From: Neonectria sp. B-13
Taxonomy: Eukaryota > Ascomycota > Sordariomycetes > Hypocreales > Nectriaceae
Assembly: GCA_002682825.1 (NCBI GenBank)
Contig: NOKP01000010.1
Span: 124,001-188,000, forward strand
Length of the DNA stretch: 64,000 nt
Direction: 5' to 3'
The first letter of the stretch is position 1; every line of letters begins with the position of its first letter. Shown here piece by piece: positions 1 through 11,555 of the stretch. The position numbers and the translations under genes were made by a program. Below the pieces are notes generated by a model. The model had not been told where the DNA came from and made no database searches. It was given only the letters and a program-made list of their open reading frames with translations.

Positions 1-183
1 CTTCTCGTCTCGGTACAGCTCGCCCAAGCTTATCAAAGCGGCCTCATACTCGCGAGTGGCAGCGTCAGACGTCGCACTAGGTGCCTTGGTGGTGATTTCC
101 TTGTAGATAGCCTCAGCCTTTCGGGGGTCTGTTTTGGCGAGCTTCTGGGCTTCCTGGACCCTCGCAGATTCGCCCGCCGCCAT
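1..183 (-). CDS. rpn6: 26S proteasome regulatory subunit Rpn6, N-terminal part (cut by window edge)
   Basis: Only the first 61 codons are present: the ATG lies at 181-183 on the minus strand and the frame runs open to base 1. The peptide begins MAAGESARVQEAQKLAK and continues through EAIYKEI to REYEAALISLGELYRDEK. This is the characteristic start of Rpn6/PSMD11, a PCI-domain lid subunit that clamps the 19S lid to the 20S core. No intron falls in the visible part. It is divergent from mge1, with 494 bp between the two ATGs, so the two proteostasis genes may share control sequences. Identification rests on remembered family sequence, and the visible piece is short but distinctive. Confidence 0.9.
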   Translation of the reverse strand, partial: MAAGESARVQEAQKLAKTDPRKAEAIYKEITTKAPSATSDAATREYEAALISLGELYRDEK

Positions 184-677
184 CGTGAAGGAGGTGCTTG
201 CGCGTGTTGTGGAAAGGGCGGTCGTGGGGATTGGCGTATTTGCGTCACAGTCGTAGGGCGCGGGTGAGTTGTCGAGAATTGATAAGGGCGGAATGCGTCG
301 TCGTGTTGTTGGATTTGGTTCGTTGGCGAGGCAGACGACAGCAAGCTCCAGCCTTCCCTCCAGGTTGCCAGCGCGCGACGTAGGCCAGCGGAAAAACGGG
401 GCCCGGAGCAGTAGATTCACAAGCACTGGTTGGATAAAACTCCCCGAGCAAGGGAAGCGGGCTATTGTTGATCCGCTTGGCTACGTACCAAGAGCTCCCC
501 AGCGGCCGTAGCCGGCGACCCTTCGTCATGCCGACAGCTAAAATTTCAAAGACTCCAGAACCTTCGGGATACTCAAGCCACTTTTACCCCCCCAACAACC
601 AGCGTCCACCACCACAACTTCCGTCATTGTCCTCGGATCTACTTCTCCCACGCTCCAATATTCTCACAGCATTCACA
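184..677. promoter_or_regulatory. Divergent promoter region between rpn6 and mge1
   Basis: This is 494 bp of non-coding sequence between two divergent start codons. Small open frames exist but resemble nothing. A heat-shock-element-like array sits near its right end (listed separately). I saw no Rpn4-type PACE motif. Confidence 0.6.
558..570 (+). promoter_or_regulatory. Heat-shock-element-like motif upstream of mge1
   Basis: The bases gaaccttcgggat form GAA-nn-TTC-nn-GAt, that is two perfect and one imperfect inverted nGAAn units, about 108 bp before the mge1 ATG. Hsf1 sites of this form drive chaperone genes. Mge1 is a co-chaperone of mitochondrial Hsp70, so the site fits, but one 13-bp match can occur by chance. 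Confidence 0.35.
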
Positions 678-1465
678 ATGTTCCGCCAGGCCATTTCTTC
701 TTCATCTCGCGCCCTGCGCGCCGCTCCCCGAGCCGCTGCTACCCGTCCCTTCATCCAATCGCAATTCCAAGCAGCCCCCGCCTTCACCCTACGAGCAGCC
801 CAGCCGGCTACGTCGAGATGGTACAGCGATGCAAAGGAGGCTGAGGCCAGCAAGACTGCTGAGGGGGTCAAGTCCGAGAACAAGGAGGCAGGCGCCGAGC
901 CTGATGCCGTTGCCGAGCTGAAGAAAGCCCTCGAGACCAAGGATGCCGAGGCCCGGGACTGGAAGGTTCGTTTTAGTTCGCAACCCCAATTGGCCCTCAT
1001 ATACTGACTATGAATGTTCAGGACAAGTGCCTCCGCACCGTCGCCGACTTCCGCAACCTCCAGGAGCGTACCACACGTGATGTCAAGACTGCTCGAGACT
1101 TCGCCATCCAGAAATTCGCCAAGGACCTGGTCGACAGCGTCGATAACCTCGACCGCGCCTTAACCATGGTTCCTACCGAGAAGCTGACCGCCGAGGACCG
1201 ACCCGAGCACCTCCAGGATTTCGCCAACCTGTACGAGGGCCTCAAGATGACTGAGGGCATCCTTATGACCACCCTCAAGAAGCACGGTCTCGAGCGACTA
1301 AGCCCCGAGGGTGAGAAGTTCAACCCCAACGAGCAGGAGGCCACTTTCATGGCTCCCCAGCATGACAAGGAGGACAACACCGTCTTCTTGGTCCAGCAGA
1401 AGGGCTTCAAGCTCAACGGCCGGGTGCTACGTGCTGCCAAGGTCGGTGTCGTCAAGAACAATTAA
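678..1465 (+). CDS. mge1: Mitochondrial GrpE-type nucleotide exchange factor (Mge1)
   Basis: Two exons, 678-965 and 1022-1465, with a 56-nt intron (donor GTTCGT, branch CTGAC, acceptor CAG), give 243 aa. The first 50 or so residues are rich in Arg, Ala and Ser and lack acids (MFRQAISSSSRALRAAPRAA), a typical matrix-targeting presequence. Residues from about 70 on carry the GrpE fold: a long helix ending in KCLRTVADFRNLQERTTRD, then the KFAKDLVDSVDNLDRAL block and the C-terminal beta domain ending GFKLNGRVLRAAKVGVVK. GrpE proteins release ADP from matrix Hsp70 (Ssc1) during protein import and folding. Length and motif order match the fungal family. The start was chosen because the presequence begins there and the longer upstream frame has no ATG. 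Confidence 0.95.
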
Positions 1466-1850
1466 GCATATGTCTTTAAGCCATGATGGCGTGTAATACT
1501 ACGGGGTATCGGTTGGCGTTGGCTTGAAATGTATACTGCTCCTCTCATGATGGTCGTTTCGTTGCATGGCGGTTACAATTGCCTTGGACAAAAAAGGTTG
1601 TTGATGGGAAACCTTGTACACAATACATGTATAACATGCGAAAGTCGGGGCGGACAGGAAGCCGCTTCTAATATATGACCTTGAATGCTTCATGAATCAT
1701 TCTTATTCCTTGGCCTCCTGTATGGGGATGTTCTCTGTGTTCATTACTGTATATTGGCTAGTGTATGAGCATCGATTTCAAGGCGCAGTGTGTAACAATC
1801 CATGGCCTTATCCAATAGTACGCAATAATACAATATAATACAAAGGCTAG
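1466..1850. other. Convergent 3' flanks of mge1 and the 603-aa membrane protein
   Basis: 385 bp between two facing stop codons. It is AT-richer than the coding DNA and holds the presumed 3' UTRs and poly(A) sites. I see no further gene. Confidence 0.6.
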
Positions 1851-3769
1851 CTAGAAGAAATTACCAACTACAATAACCTCTTGACTGGGCGTCTTCCGTG
1901 GGCTCTTTATTTCCTCAAGTTCCTCATTTCTCACAATCGTAAACACTCCTCCAGTCTTTGTCCCTGATTCACAACTGTGGCGCTGGAAAGCCAACTTTCT
2001 TTTTGCGAGGTGTCTGGGCAATGGCTCAGCACCACTGTTCCTGTCATCGTGCAGTAAAGCATCTAGCTCTGGGTTTCGAGTAGTGCGCAGAATAGTCGAA
2101 AAGGACGATCCAAACGATAGAGACGAAACCAAAATGCAGGCAAAGCCTACTATGACCACGATAGCAGTAATGAAAACACTCACCCCGTACGCAATAAGTA
2201 GGTTGCGTGGCTTGTATACAAATGCGTTTTGCGGGGTCCAGATCTTGACTTCTCCTATAGAAGATATAGTGTTGTTTTGACTTTGAAGTAAACCATTAGT
2301 ATATATGTTAAAAGAATACTGTCATTTGAGTACATACAGGAAGAATGAATTGCTGAAAAGACTCAGTGTGGTATTAGTAACGAGCTGTTCTAATGCTTCG
2401 CCCATGGTCATGTTGGCAAGGATCTGTCCTTCTGATAGTACCTTGCCTGATGGTTGCGAGACAGCCGCTAGTCTCTTCATCTCCTGTGTTTGCATGAGAA
2501 TGGTTGAAGTGATGTGGGTGCGTGCTGATGCATAGTAGCCGTATTGAGAAGAACTCAATGTTCCAATAAGGAGGCGGCCAAGAGCATCCAACATCGCGGT
2601 GTATGCAACCTGTGCGACAAGAAAAGGTTGGTTAAAGATGGCATGAGTAGCAGTGACACCGTTGATCCTGGTACTATTTCGTACAATAATGTCCTGTTCG
2701 TCGTTTTTGAAGACAAAGTCTACAACGTAGGATGAGTTGTAAAGACCGCATTCTAACGTTGTCCTTGCGCCCCCCCCGACACTTGGCGCAATGACATACA
2801 ATCTTGCGTGATCGGACTCTCCGGACACGTCGTAGTTCTTACCCTCACTTACACTGCTCGAGGCCATGGTTGAGTTGAAACCGGTAACAGCCCTGAATTC
2901 GATGAGGTCCTCTCCATCCATGCCCTCGCCGTAGCCCTGGGGGATGAATGCAATATAGATGAGTGGGTTGCCGAAGGTGAGGTCGCTAGAGTTGACTCGC
3001 CTTGCCAGCGCGGAATCTTTGCGAATTGGTTCGCAAGATAGAGAAGGTCCATAAAACTTGACTGAGTACGAACAGTTGGAGAAGGGTGCTGGGATGTGTG
3101 CAATGGAGCCCTGTGAGACGACGGCTGCCGTCAATCTCGCAATTGCGTTGGATGGAGCCACGTAACCAGAAGCTCCGGCGTTTGCGAACTCGGCAAAAAC
3201 CTTAGGATAGGAGTAGTCGATGACTGGCAGGGGCATGCGCAGTGTCGATTCATTGAGTTGCTGCGCTTGCTGGACAACGAGCGCCGAAGGCGTTACAATG
3301 GCAACGAAGGGAAGCAACCTAGAGTATCCACTTAGCAGGGAGTATGAAAGGCAGTGCATTCTCCTTACCACATGATGAAAGCAATGAGGACCAGGGCTGG
3401 GCAACGAATCCAGATTTCCCCGGTTGCAAACCCATAGATGTTATTGACGACACTAAACACAGCATCAATCCCGTTGAGTGATATCTCTTGGGACCTCAAT
3501 GTGTGCCAGAGGAGTTGAGTATACGCTAAGCCAGCAGCAGCCGTCAGACAGGCCTTGACTAGAAAGGCCAGGCCGGTGCCGATGCGTATATTCCACACTT
3601 GCTGGTCTGAGCTGGTGACGATTTGCCCGTCAAGGGATGTATAGAAGAAGTGATGGGCAATAGCGAATAAAGTGCCAAAGAAGACACTGCCAACCATCAG
3701 CGTGGGAGTTACCCAGTGCGCCTGAAAGCGCGTTGCATTATTGGCGCTGGAATTAGAAGAGCGAGACAT
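1851..3769 (-). CDS. Predicted membrane protein with large glycosylated loop (function unknown)
   Basis: Three exons, 3369-3769, 2338-3318 and 1851-2280, with introns of 50 and 57 nt (the second has donor GTATGT, branch CTAAT, acceptor AAG), give 603 aa. Four hydrophobic segments are visible: near residues 22-45, near 70-95, across the first splice junction (LVLIAFIMW then LLPFVAIVTPSALVV), and near residues 470-500 (LLIAYGVSVFITAIVVIVGF). Between the third and fourth lies a loop of about 330 residues with many N-x-S/T sequons (for example NCSYS, NSSD, NSTM, NSSYV, NTTLS), so it probably faces the ER lumen or cell exterior. Such four-helix proteins are common and multicopy in Sordariomycetes and are often auto-named after formylmethionine deformylase. 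I see no enzyme motif that supports that name. The short tail (from about residue 510) is polar. Gene structure is fairly sure, function is not. Confidence 0.75.
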
Positions 3770-4676
3770 GATGACGACGGTATAGACTGTCGTTGTAACT
3801 GGCGTCTGGTTGAGAGGGTGGCGTCGAAGATTGGGTTACGTTCCGCCAGTGAGTTGATATGGCGGGAGATGCGCACTTTTGTATTCCCCGGCGGCCCAGT
3901 TGTTGGAACATTGAGTATTTATAGAACCACAGCCGCAATAGACTGAAACAATAATCATATATCTCTATTGGACTGTACCATGGCCGCTCCACTGTTTAAG
4001 GCGCCGAACTGTGTCACTTCCACCCGACAGTTTGGTTCAGGCGCTTCGTTGCTGCTCAGCGATAGGCTGTTTGATGCTCGGGTACATAGAGGGAATAATG
4101 AGTGGAGATAGAAGGATGAAGATGCAGAATGGTTAGGCGGATTTCGTGACTAGGATGGTAATTATGGGCCATCCACCCAGCGAGTGAAAGCAGAGATAAA
4201 AATAGTGGTGTGCAGTCAAACCTCGGCACGCTGCCGGCGCTTGAGAACGAAAGTGATCTGCTTTATTGTTACGAGATAAGGACGATAGTCACATGGAGAT
4301 GGTGATGTATTAGCTAAGCTCGGCTGGGCACGGAGACCGAGTTCTTGGGCTCGGAACATTGGGCCGAATGAAGCTTAAGATACGCCAGGCCTAAGCTGCA
4401 CATGTTGGAATCGGCCAGTACGAAGGCTCCGGCGAGCATAAAAGACGTCGTTCCTCCGCTCACTCTTTTACGGAAGATAAGGCAAAAATATATGGAATTT
4501 CCTAGCATCCACTGTAGCAAGTAACGTGGCGCATGATAAAACGTGTACCGTACAGATGGATTTCTATTCTGCAGCTCTAGAATCCAAGCACTACATGTGT
4601 TGAATCTAGAAAGACAACATGTCTGGCTAGCATGCCCCAGCCTAGCTCTATCGAGCCTTATTCACTACCCATCACA
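3770..4676. other. Intergenic, upstream of the 603-aa membrane protein gene
   Basis: 907 bp holding the presumed promoter of the minus-strand membrane protein gene (TATA-like tatttatag near 3914) and the 3' flank of the next minus-strand gene. Short open frames look non-coding. Confidence 0.5.
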
Positions 4677-7218
4677 TTAAAAGAAGGAGTTGTCTGCAGC
4701 TTCAGCGGATTCCGCAACATGCATGAGCAAGTGCTGCAAGGTTCTCTCGACCTCGTCGATCTCAGAGATGCCGTCCACACCAACCCGTCGCGCCTCCTCC
4801 TTCATCTTTGCCTCCAACTCCTTTTCTTTTGTTAGCAGATTGGCAAGCTGATTTGCCATCTCCCAAGTCTCCTCGTGCTTCGCCCTGCCCTTTGCCTCAA
4901 GCTCCCGCAGGTGCTGGGAAACGTGTCTATAGATCTCCTCGCGCCGATGGTTGGCTTTGCTGGTCTTCATGCTGAGAATCGCGTTGACCGAGGTAGACAC
5001 TCGCTCGAGCTGGGCTTCGCGGAGGCTAACGCGTTTCTCCGTGGCGGCAATGTTTTCAAATGCTTTCTTCTCGGCCTCGAGGCACTGGTGGAGACTGCCG
5101 TACCGCTGGGAAAGGACGGATTCGGCTTCTCTGGGAGAGATCCCGTTGACTGCACGGGCATCATCGGCGTTGAGAGCCTCCAGGACCTCAGACTCAGCGG
5201 TGTTAGCTTCTACTGCGTATGATATCTTTGTCATAGACTTACATCTGTGTATGGCTTCAAGTCATGAGATGAATCGAACTCGGTCTTCTCAGCCCCGGCT
5301 TGGTGATTGGAGGGGCTCTGCAGTTCGTTCTGGCGGCCGTTGTAGAGCAAAGTGGCATTCAATCGATCGGTGAGTTCGCGGTGCCACTCTGAAAGTCGGA
5401 TTGGGACAGATTTTGCTAGACAGAGTTAGCAAGAAAGCCAACAGCACGCTTTAGAGAGCGCGAGTAAGGTTTTCTTACCGCTGTATCCTGCCAAGACGTA
5501 TTCCAATGATTCTTCTCCAGCGTCTGACTTAAAATAGCCATGCGGTTGCATTGTAGGACTCCCTAGTCTCTCGCTCTCCGAGGCCCTGAGCTCCTCAATC
5601 CGCTGATAGTAGGTCTAGATAGCAAGCATTAGGGTTGATCTGCAACAGTTGCTTGAAAATGAGAATACTGACGTCTGGGATACCATCGGCGTCTGGCTTG
5701 TTCGAGTCCCATCTCTCGCAACCCTCGGCCCACAGGCGGAAAGTGCAAGGCGAGATGCGTCCGTCTAAAGGGTCTCCCTCGTCGTCCGAGATGAAGAAAT
5801 CCTCCGTAGAGCTATAGATTTCGTTTGGATTGATAGGCGGAGCCAGATCATGTCCATCCCCATCATCCGCCCAGGCCTCAACTCCTCTCTTCATCTCTTC
5901 AATGAACTCCTCAGATATTTCGATCATTGGCTCCTCGTGGTATTCAGACTTGAACGTCGGGGGTGGTTTGATATGCTCGTAAGGGGGTCTTGGAACACTG
6001 AAGACATCTTTTCGACTCCATTCGTCTTGGAACGGCGGTGGGTCGTAACTCAGTGGCTCCAAGTCGGCAATGATCCTGCATGAGAGTCGTAAGTAGTGGG
6101 TAAGATGGAACGGTCTTAGTGGCCATTATACATACGAGTCACAGGATCCAATATGCTCGTCGCACTCCTCTGGCCTATCGAAGGTTTTTCCACAGCGGTC
6201 CATCCAGACAAACATGTCTCGACCAGCATGTCTATAGGGCCCTCGCATAGCCGTGTAAGCCTTGAGAGTCGAGGTAGTGACTCGCCAGTTATTTGTGTGA
6301 TGCGAAGCCGTGCAGTCTGGGATCTCTGTGGGTTCTCTGTCATGCTTGGCAGAGATAAGATCGCTGATATTTAGGCCCCAGACTCTATTCCTGATCGCAT
6401 TGTCAACAAGGCTGTTTGGTGGCATGTCGAACTCGATAAACGCGTTTCGGCGAGGGTTCGAGTTGGACGGCACATCTCCAAGTTCATTTGGTTCAGTACT
6501 TTTTTTTTGGACTAGATCCTGGGACGTGTCAGTGTTGATGTTTTCTGCCTTGGGAGCTGCTTGCTCAGGGATTTCGTTGTGCTTGGTCTTGCAGTTAGAG
6601 GGCTGTTCATCCTAAGAATCGCCCTTCCCCTCCAGAACTTTCTCCTTCTCAGATTGATTGTCTTCAAGGGAGCTGGCTTTCGAAAGTGATAGTTCGTGGT
6701 TGTGGACGCTCAAGTCGACCGACTTGACGTAGGATTCGAGAGCACTTGAACCCTCGAAGATTTCATCCACAGTCTTCCGATTCACATCTCGCATCGAAAC
6801 CGTTTCGATATGGTCAGTAGCCAGAGGTAGGTTAGGCAACTCGGGCAGATCATCGTGCGCCTCGACTTCGGTTCGATCGATGATCTCGGATCTAGCGCGC
6901 CTGTGGATTCTCGTCGCAGACTTGGGCTCGGCCTTCGGGCTCCAAGAGGACCTCTTCTCTTCCTCCTGTGGAGGAGATTTCGTCTTGGAACCGAAGAGAC
7001 GCGACTCTGTTTCTACACGTTAGCCGTGCCAGGGTAGACAACGGGAAAGACCAGCGTACCAGCAATCTTTGCCCAAGCCTTGGGCTTCAAGCTCGGCGTG
7101 AGCCGATCTTGGGTTCATTAGCAACGCACTGTGACAGGAAGGCCCTGCGAATTGCTAGAATGATTGGCACTCATCCGGATCGTGACGTACTTCGAAGCTC
7201 GGCCTTGGTCCACTTCAT
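4677..7218 (-). CDS. Uncharacterised 709-aa protein with Cys/His cluster and C-terminal coiled coil
   Basis: Eight exons fit one continuous frame: 7191-7218, 7060-7107, 6639-7012, 6136-6587, 5673-6075, 5479-5614, 5243-5415 and 4677-5192, giving 709 aa. It begins MKWTKAELRNRLTPSLKPKA. A charged, Ser-rich stretch follows. Near residues 282-299 is C-x9-C-x2-H-x3-C (CGKTFDRPEECDEHIGSC), which could bind zinc. Residues about 310-430 are Pro- and acid-rich. Residues about 570-690 form a long Glu/Lys/Ala-rich helix with heptad character, probably a coiled coil. I do not recognise the family. The weakest point is intron 3 (6588-6638, 51 nt, donor GTTCTG, branch CTAAC): it must be removed because an in-frame TAG lies at 6612-6614. 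If it is not spliced, the protein stops at about 160 residues. The last intron (5193-5242) was chosen on frame and a CTAAC branch. Confidence 0.6.
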
Positions 7219-7878
7219 GACGAGTGACAGCCCAGGTTTGGACTCGGGATTCGTTTCCTGCATTAACTCGCCGCCTTCGGGTGGTTAGACGGGTCTCGAG
7301 AAAAAGTCAACCATGTAGGAGGGAGAAACTCGCTGGCTGAAAAGATGTCGGGTGCATTCTGTTCATCTCTCAATTTCGAAAGGACGCCCGGCTTTATACT
7401 TCGGGTTCCTAGTGCGGCCGGGAATGAAGCTGATTTCTTCATGACGCCCTATTGTTCCGCTTGCAATCCATTCGGGTAGAACAATGACAATGAAGGAGAA
7501 CGTTGCAATCGGGGAGAGGGGGGGTGTCAACAAAATGGTGAGGTGGGATGTGTTGATTGGCGAAGAAGGCGGCCAACAGTAAGGAGGCGCGTTTGCAAGG
7601 GGCACGCAGCTGGCAGAACACGCCCGTTTGGTTTAATATGCTCACCCAAAACTCTGCACCGCTCTGGTTGGCAGGCGCCTACTTAAATAGCGTAGCAGCG
7701 TAGCGACGTAGTAAGGAGCTCTAATAGTACAGACCAATTGTAGCAAACCCCTGAGTATTCAGGGTTGACCTCCCTCAAACTATAACACATGATGCAAACC
7801 CCCAAAATCCTCACCTGTAGCTGCCCCACAGCACGCCCGTCGTACAAATCCCTTTAAGTCACTCCCCAAAGTAGTCGC
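7219..7878. other. Intergenic between rfc1 3' end and the 709-aa gene promoter
   Basis: 660 bp with no convincing coding sequence. It should contain the 3' UTR of rfc1 (minus strand) and the promoter of the downstream minus-strand gene. Confidence 0.5.
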
Positions 7879-10800
7879 CTACTTCTTTGCTTTCCCCTTG
7901 GCTCCGGTGGCTTTCGCCTTTGCCCGGCCTTTCTTCGGCTTCTCGTCGTCGTCGTCATCTGCTGCAGCTGCCTTGGACTTCTTCGTGACCTTCTTTGCTT
8001 TGGGTTGTTTGATGTATTTATCCTTCTTCAGGTCCAGCTCTTCTTCATCTACCTCGGGGGCCTCGACAACGTCGCCCTCGTCTTCTTCCTCGATGGCCTC
8101 TTCCAGATCTGGCGCATCCTTCTTTGGTGCCTTGGGAGCAACCACATTCGAAGCTTTCATGAAAGGGATTGGATGGCTCATTGTGTTGTACCTGGGCTGG
8201 TTAGCTTCACTGGAGTTCACAATAAGTTCGAGTAGTCCACTTACGTTCGCGTAAAGGCAGCCTTTGTCTTCGTCTCAATCTTCACACGCTCTTCGTCCAT
8301 TGGACCGACGCCAAGTTCCTGAATGGCATCAAAGTCTTCTCGGGTTAAGAAGTAGCTATCCATGAGATCAATGACCTCGCTGACAGAATCGTTGCCTTCG
8401 TGTTGCAGTCGGTTGACCGTTTGGTTCCAGAGTAGAGGCATGTACTGCTGTCGAATCTCATTGTGGTCCCCGGATGACCGAAGGCGCATGTGGGAATGGA
8501 TTTCGCGGATGTACCTACCCAGCTTGCTGGTTTTGCTGTTGTTGCCAAGCCAGGACGTAAAGTTGGAGCCCATAAGTTGACCTGCAATGAAACTAGCAGG
8601 TCGGACTGTGCTGAAGACGGCATGGGCCGGCATCAGGCTCCATTGCTGTTGAGGCCCGTGGATCATACGGTCGACCAAGTCTCCATCGCTGATGCTCTCT
8701 GCTGCGTTGTCAAAAAGCTCAAGAGCTTTGAGATTATACTCTCGCGGAGTGTATCCTTTCCCGTTCAGAGCCATGGGCTTCGTTCGGAGGTAATTTTCCT
8801 GAATCATGAGGAAGCTGAACTCGTGGTCGTTGAAGTAAAGCTCTATCTTATCATTCAACGTAGCTTTGCTGCCAGGAGTAAACAGCCCACCAGCCAGCAT
8901 CTTTTGACAGATGTCCCAGGGCTTGAGAACAACGTGTTTCTCCCATGCCTTTGACATGGCCTTGGTTTGGTCAAAGCTCATGCTACTTTGGTCAAGTTTG
9001 GCTGTCGAAATCATATTAATGATCTGACGAATGTCCTTGTTACTCCCTTCAATAAGGGCGTCAACCACAGCGGGAGGTAATCGCAAGCCCTCCCTGTGAC
9101 AGATAGTCATGATGCGAGATCGAACTTGATCAACCGTTGGGCGGTTGAATCGGATATCGAAAGCCACATGATCGAAAGGCTTCATCTTGGGTAGCTTTCG
9201 CTCGTTGCAAATGAGAATGAGGGGAATCTCTGTCTTCTTGCAAAACTTTGCCAAAGCACCAACACCTCCGCGGTCTCCGCCAGACATGCCATCTACCTCA
9301 TCCATGATGAGGACAATCTTCTTCTTGGTTGCGTCGACATCCTTGCCATCGCCTGCGAAGTATCCGCGAAGCGATGTGTTGTTCATGACGTCGCTGACTC
9401 CAGACTCAACAAGTCTCTTGCTTCTGGAGTCGCTGGCATTGCTCTCCAAGACGTCAAACCCCTCCAGCTTTGCAGCTAGATGCGCAGCCGTCGTCTTTCC
9501 AATTCCAGGGGGGCCAGAGATGATGATGGCACGTTCACCGCCCAATCCGTCAGCGCCGCGGCGTTGAAAATCGTACTTCTTTGCTTTCGCCCAGTTTTTG
9601 AGCCATGTTTGGATCTTCTCAACTTGAGCCTTGTTGCCGCAGATATGGTTGAGTTGAGTTGGGGCGTATTTTGATGTCAGTAACTGAACGGGCGTCGGGG
9701 TTGCTGGCGCTTTCGCAACTGAAGTACCTCGAGATGCAGCTGCCTTCTGGGCTGCCTTCTCGGCCTCGACCTTCCGAGCCTTCTCTTCGGCCTCCATTTC
9801 GGCAACTTGCTTCTTCACTTTGTCCTCATCAGCCTTCTTTTTTTCCTGGGCCTTCTGAGCTCCCTTGCCGCCACCACCGTAGGCTGGTAACTTGCGTATC
9901 AGATCGAATAGTCCGTTTTCATCAATGGTCTTGATTCCGTGAGACTTGATCTTTGCCAGTTTGCTGGGCCCAGCATCTTCTCCAAGTACGACAAAGCTGG
10001 TCTTGCTGCTGGGTTGTCCGGTTACCTTTCCGCCATATCTTTTGACTAAAGCTTGGCCCTCATCCCGACCGATTGCTTGCAAAACACCCGTGAAGACGAA
10101 TGTGAGTCCGGTCAGGCATTCCTCCTCACCTTCCGGAAGTTCAACCGACATCTGAGGCTGAGCCGACGCATTGCCACCTCCAGCGACGGTCTTCTTCCAG
10201 TCAAACTTGGCATTCGGATCTTTCGGCGGAGGCGTTGGAGGTCGGACTGTCGCGACGCTGTTGAGAATATCCTGGATTTCGGTATCTTCAGGTTTGTCGT
10301 CAGCCTTCTTGGCTCGTGGTGCCCGAGGCTTGGTGGCGGGTTTCTTCCGGGGCGCTTCCTCCTCGGATTCTTCGGAGTCGTCAACGGGGGATTTTCTCTT
10401 CGTCCTGGCCAACGCAGCTTTGGAGGGCTTCACATCATCGTCGGCAGTGTCCTTGCTGCTGGAGAGGCGTCCGCGGCCAGCCACACGCTTAGGCTTGGGA
10501 AGAACATCATCCTCCGACTCGTCGTCAACATAATCGTCGTTCTTGCGCTTACTTCGCGCCTTAGTGTCCGCAGCGAAGATGTCTTCATCGTCCTCATCTC
10601 CAACGTCCATGAATGCATCGGCGTCCTCATCCACAGGCTGGGTGTATGAAGCTGTCACCTTCCGTTTTGCGGGTGCTGTTCCATTTTTGGCAGGGGCAGC
10701 TGGTTTCGGCGTTGGTTTCGGGGCTGCCTGCTTGCCTCGGGGGCTCGACCGAACTGGAACCTCGGATTTGATTTCGGGCTTCTTTGGAGTGGCAGATTTT

Positions 10801-11214
10801 GGGGGTTTGCTGTTTTTGGCTGAAGCGAAGTAGTCGTCGGCAGAAATTGCTACGCCCTTCGGCTGGTCGTCCCTGGGATAAGTGTGTCAGAGTGAAAGCT
10901 GCAGGCGTATCGTGGATATCACTAACGTGGACTTTTTCTTGGGCGCCGGCTTGGGTGCTGGCTTTTTCTGTCTGCGACAATCGTTAAATTTGATCGGAGC
11001 ATGATTACAGAGCGAAGACATACTCAACAACCTCATCTTCATCTTCGCTGTCTTCGATCACCTTGCGACCTTCTGTTGCTAGTCAGCCAAGGCCCGTGAA
11101 ATCAACGAAAAGGAACGTACTTGTCCGCTTGCTCTTGGCGGGCGGTTCCTGTGCCTTCGGCTTGGGGGGAGCGGCACCACCCTTGGGTGCAAAAAAGGAT
11201 CGAATGTCAGGCAT
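7879..11214 (-). CDS. rfc1: Replication factor C subunit 1 (clamp loader large subunit)
   Basis: Five exons, 11121-11214, 11024-11072, 10927-10971, 8245-10872 and 7879-8191, with introns of 48-54 nt, encode 1,042 aa. The start MPDIRSFFAPKGG is a PIP-box-like QxxI/LxxFF variant typical of Rfc1. An acidic, Lys-rich N-terminal region is followed by a BRCT domain (about residues 314-394, with LTFVFTGVLQAIGRDEGQAL and the GGKVTGQPSSKTSFVV loop). The AAA+ module follows: Walker A SGPPGIGKTT near 515-524 and Walker B LIMDEVDGM near 584-592. Then comes the Rfc1-specific collar region (MIQENYLRTKP). The last exon starts YNTMSHPIPFMKAS, a conserved C-terminal block, and ends in a Lys-rich tail. With Rfc2-5 it opens PCNA and loads it on primer-template DNA in the nucleus. 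Its promoter has two ACGCGA motifs and it is close to rfc5. Confidence 0.95.
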
Positions 11215-11555
11215 ATTGATGGCAATTAGTTCCAACAAATCTCAACACTGCACGAACGTTGAGCGCCTTATAAACGCATTGCAGAGGGTTGCCTGGTGGT
11301 GGGAACGTGGTTGCGTGAAGTGCGTGAAGTTGCTTCACCCTAGCGAAGCAGCCTAGAATTCATGGGCTTGGTGACGTGCACGTTCGCTCCTGTCAGACGC
11401 GAAGCTGACGCGAGGTCCGTGACTTGCTAAATTGGTCCGGTACTGTGGGCCTGATCTCTCAGGCCGCCACATGTGACCTCGAACTTCGGGAAGATTTTCT
11501 GGAGCTCTATCGTCCGACGCACGAGGCAGCTCCAAGACGTCAATCCGCCGCCGCA
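11215..11555. promoter_or_regulatory. Divergent promoter between rfc1 and mrpl16
   Basis: 341 bp between divergent ATGs, so one short region must serve both genes. It holds two ACGCGA motifs, listed separately. Confidence 0.6.
11397..11413. promoter_or_regulatory. Two MCB/E2F-like ACGCGA motifs near rfc1
   Basis: ACGCGA occurs at 11397-11402 and again at 11408-11413, 5 bp apart, about 185 bp upstream of the rfc1 ATG. MBF-type factors of fungi recognise ACGCGT and close variants in front of S-phase genes. Binding here is inferred, not shown. Confidence 0.4.
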
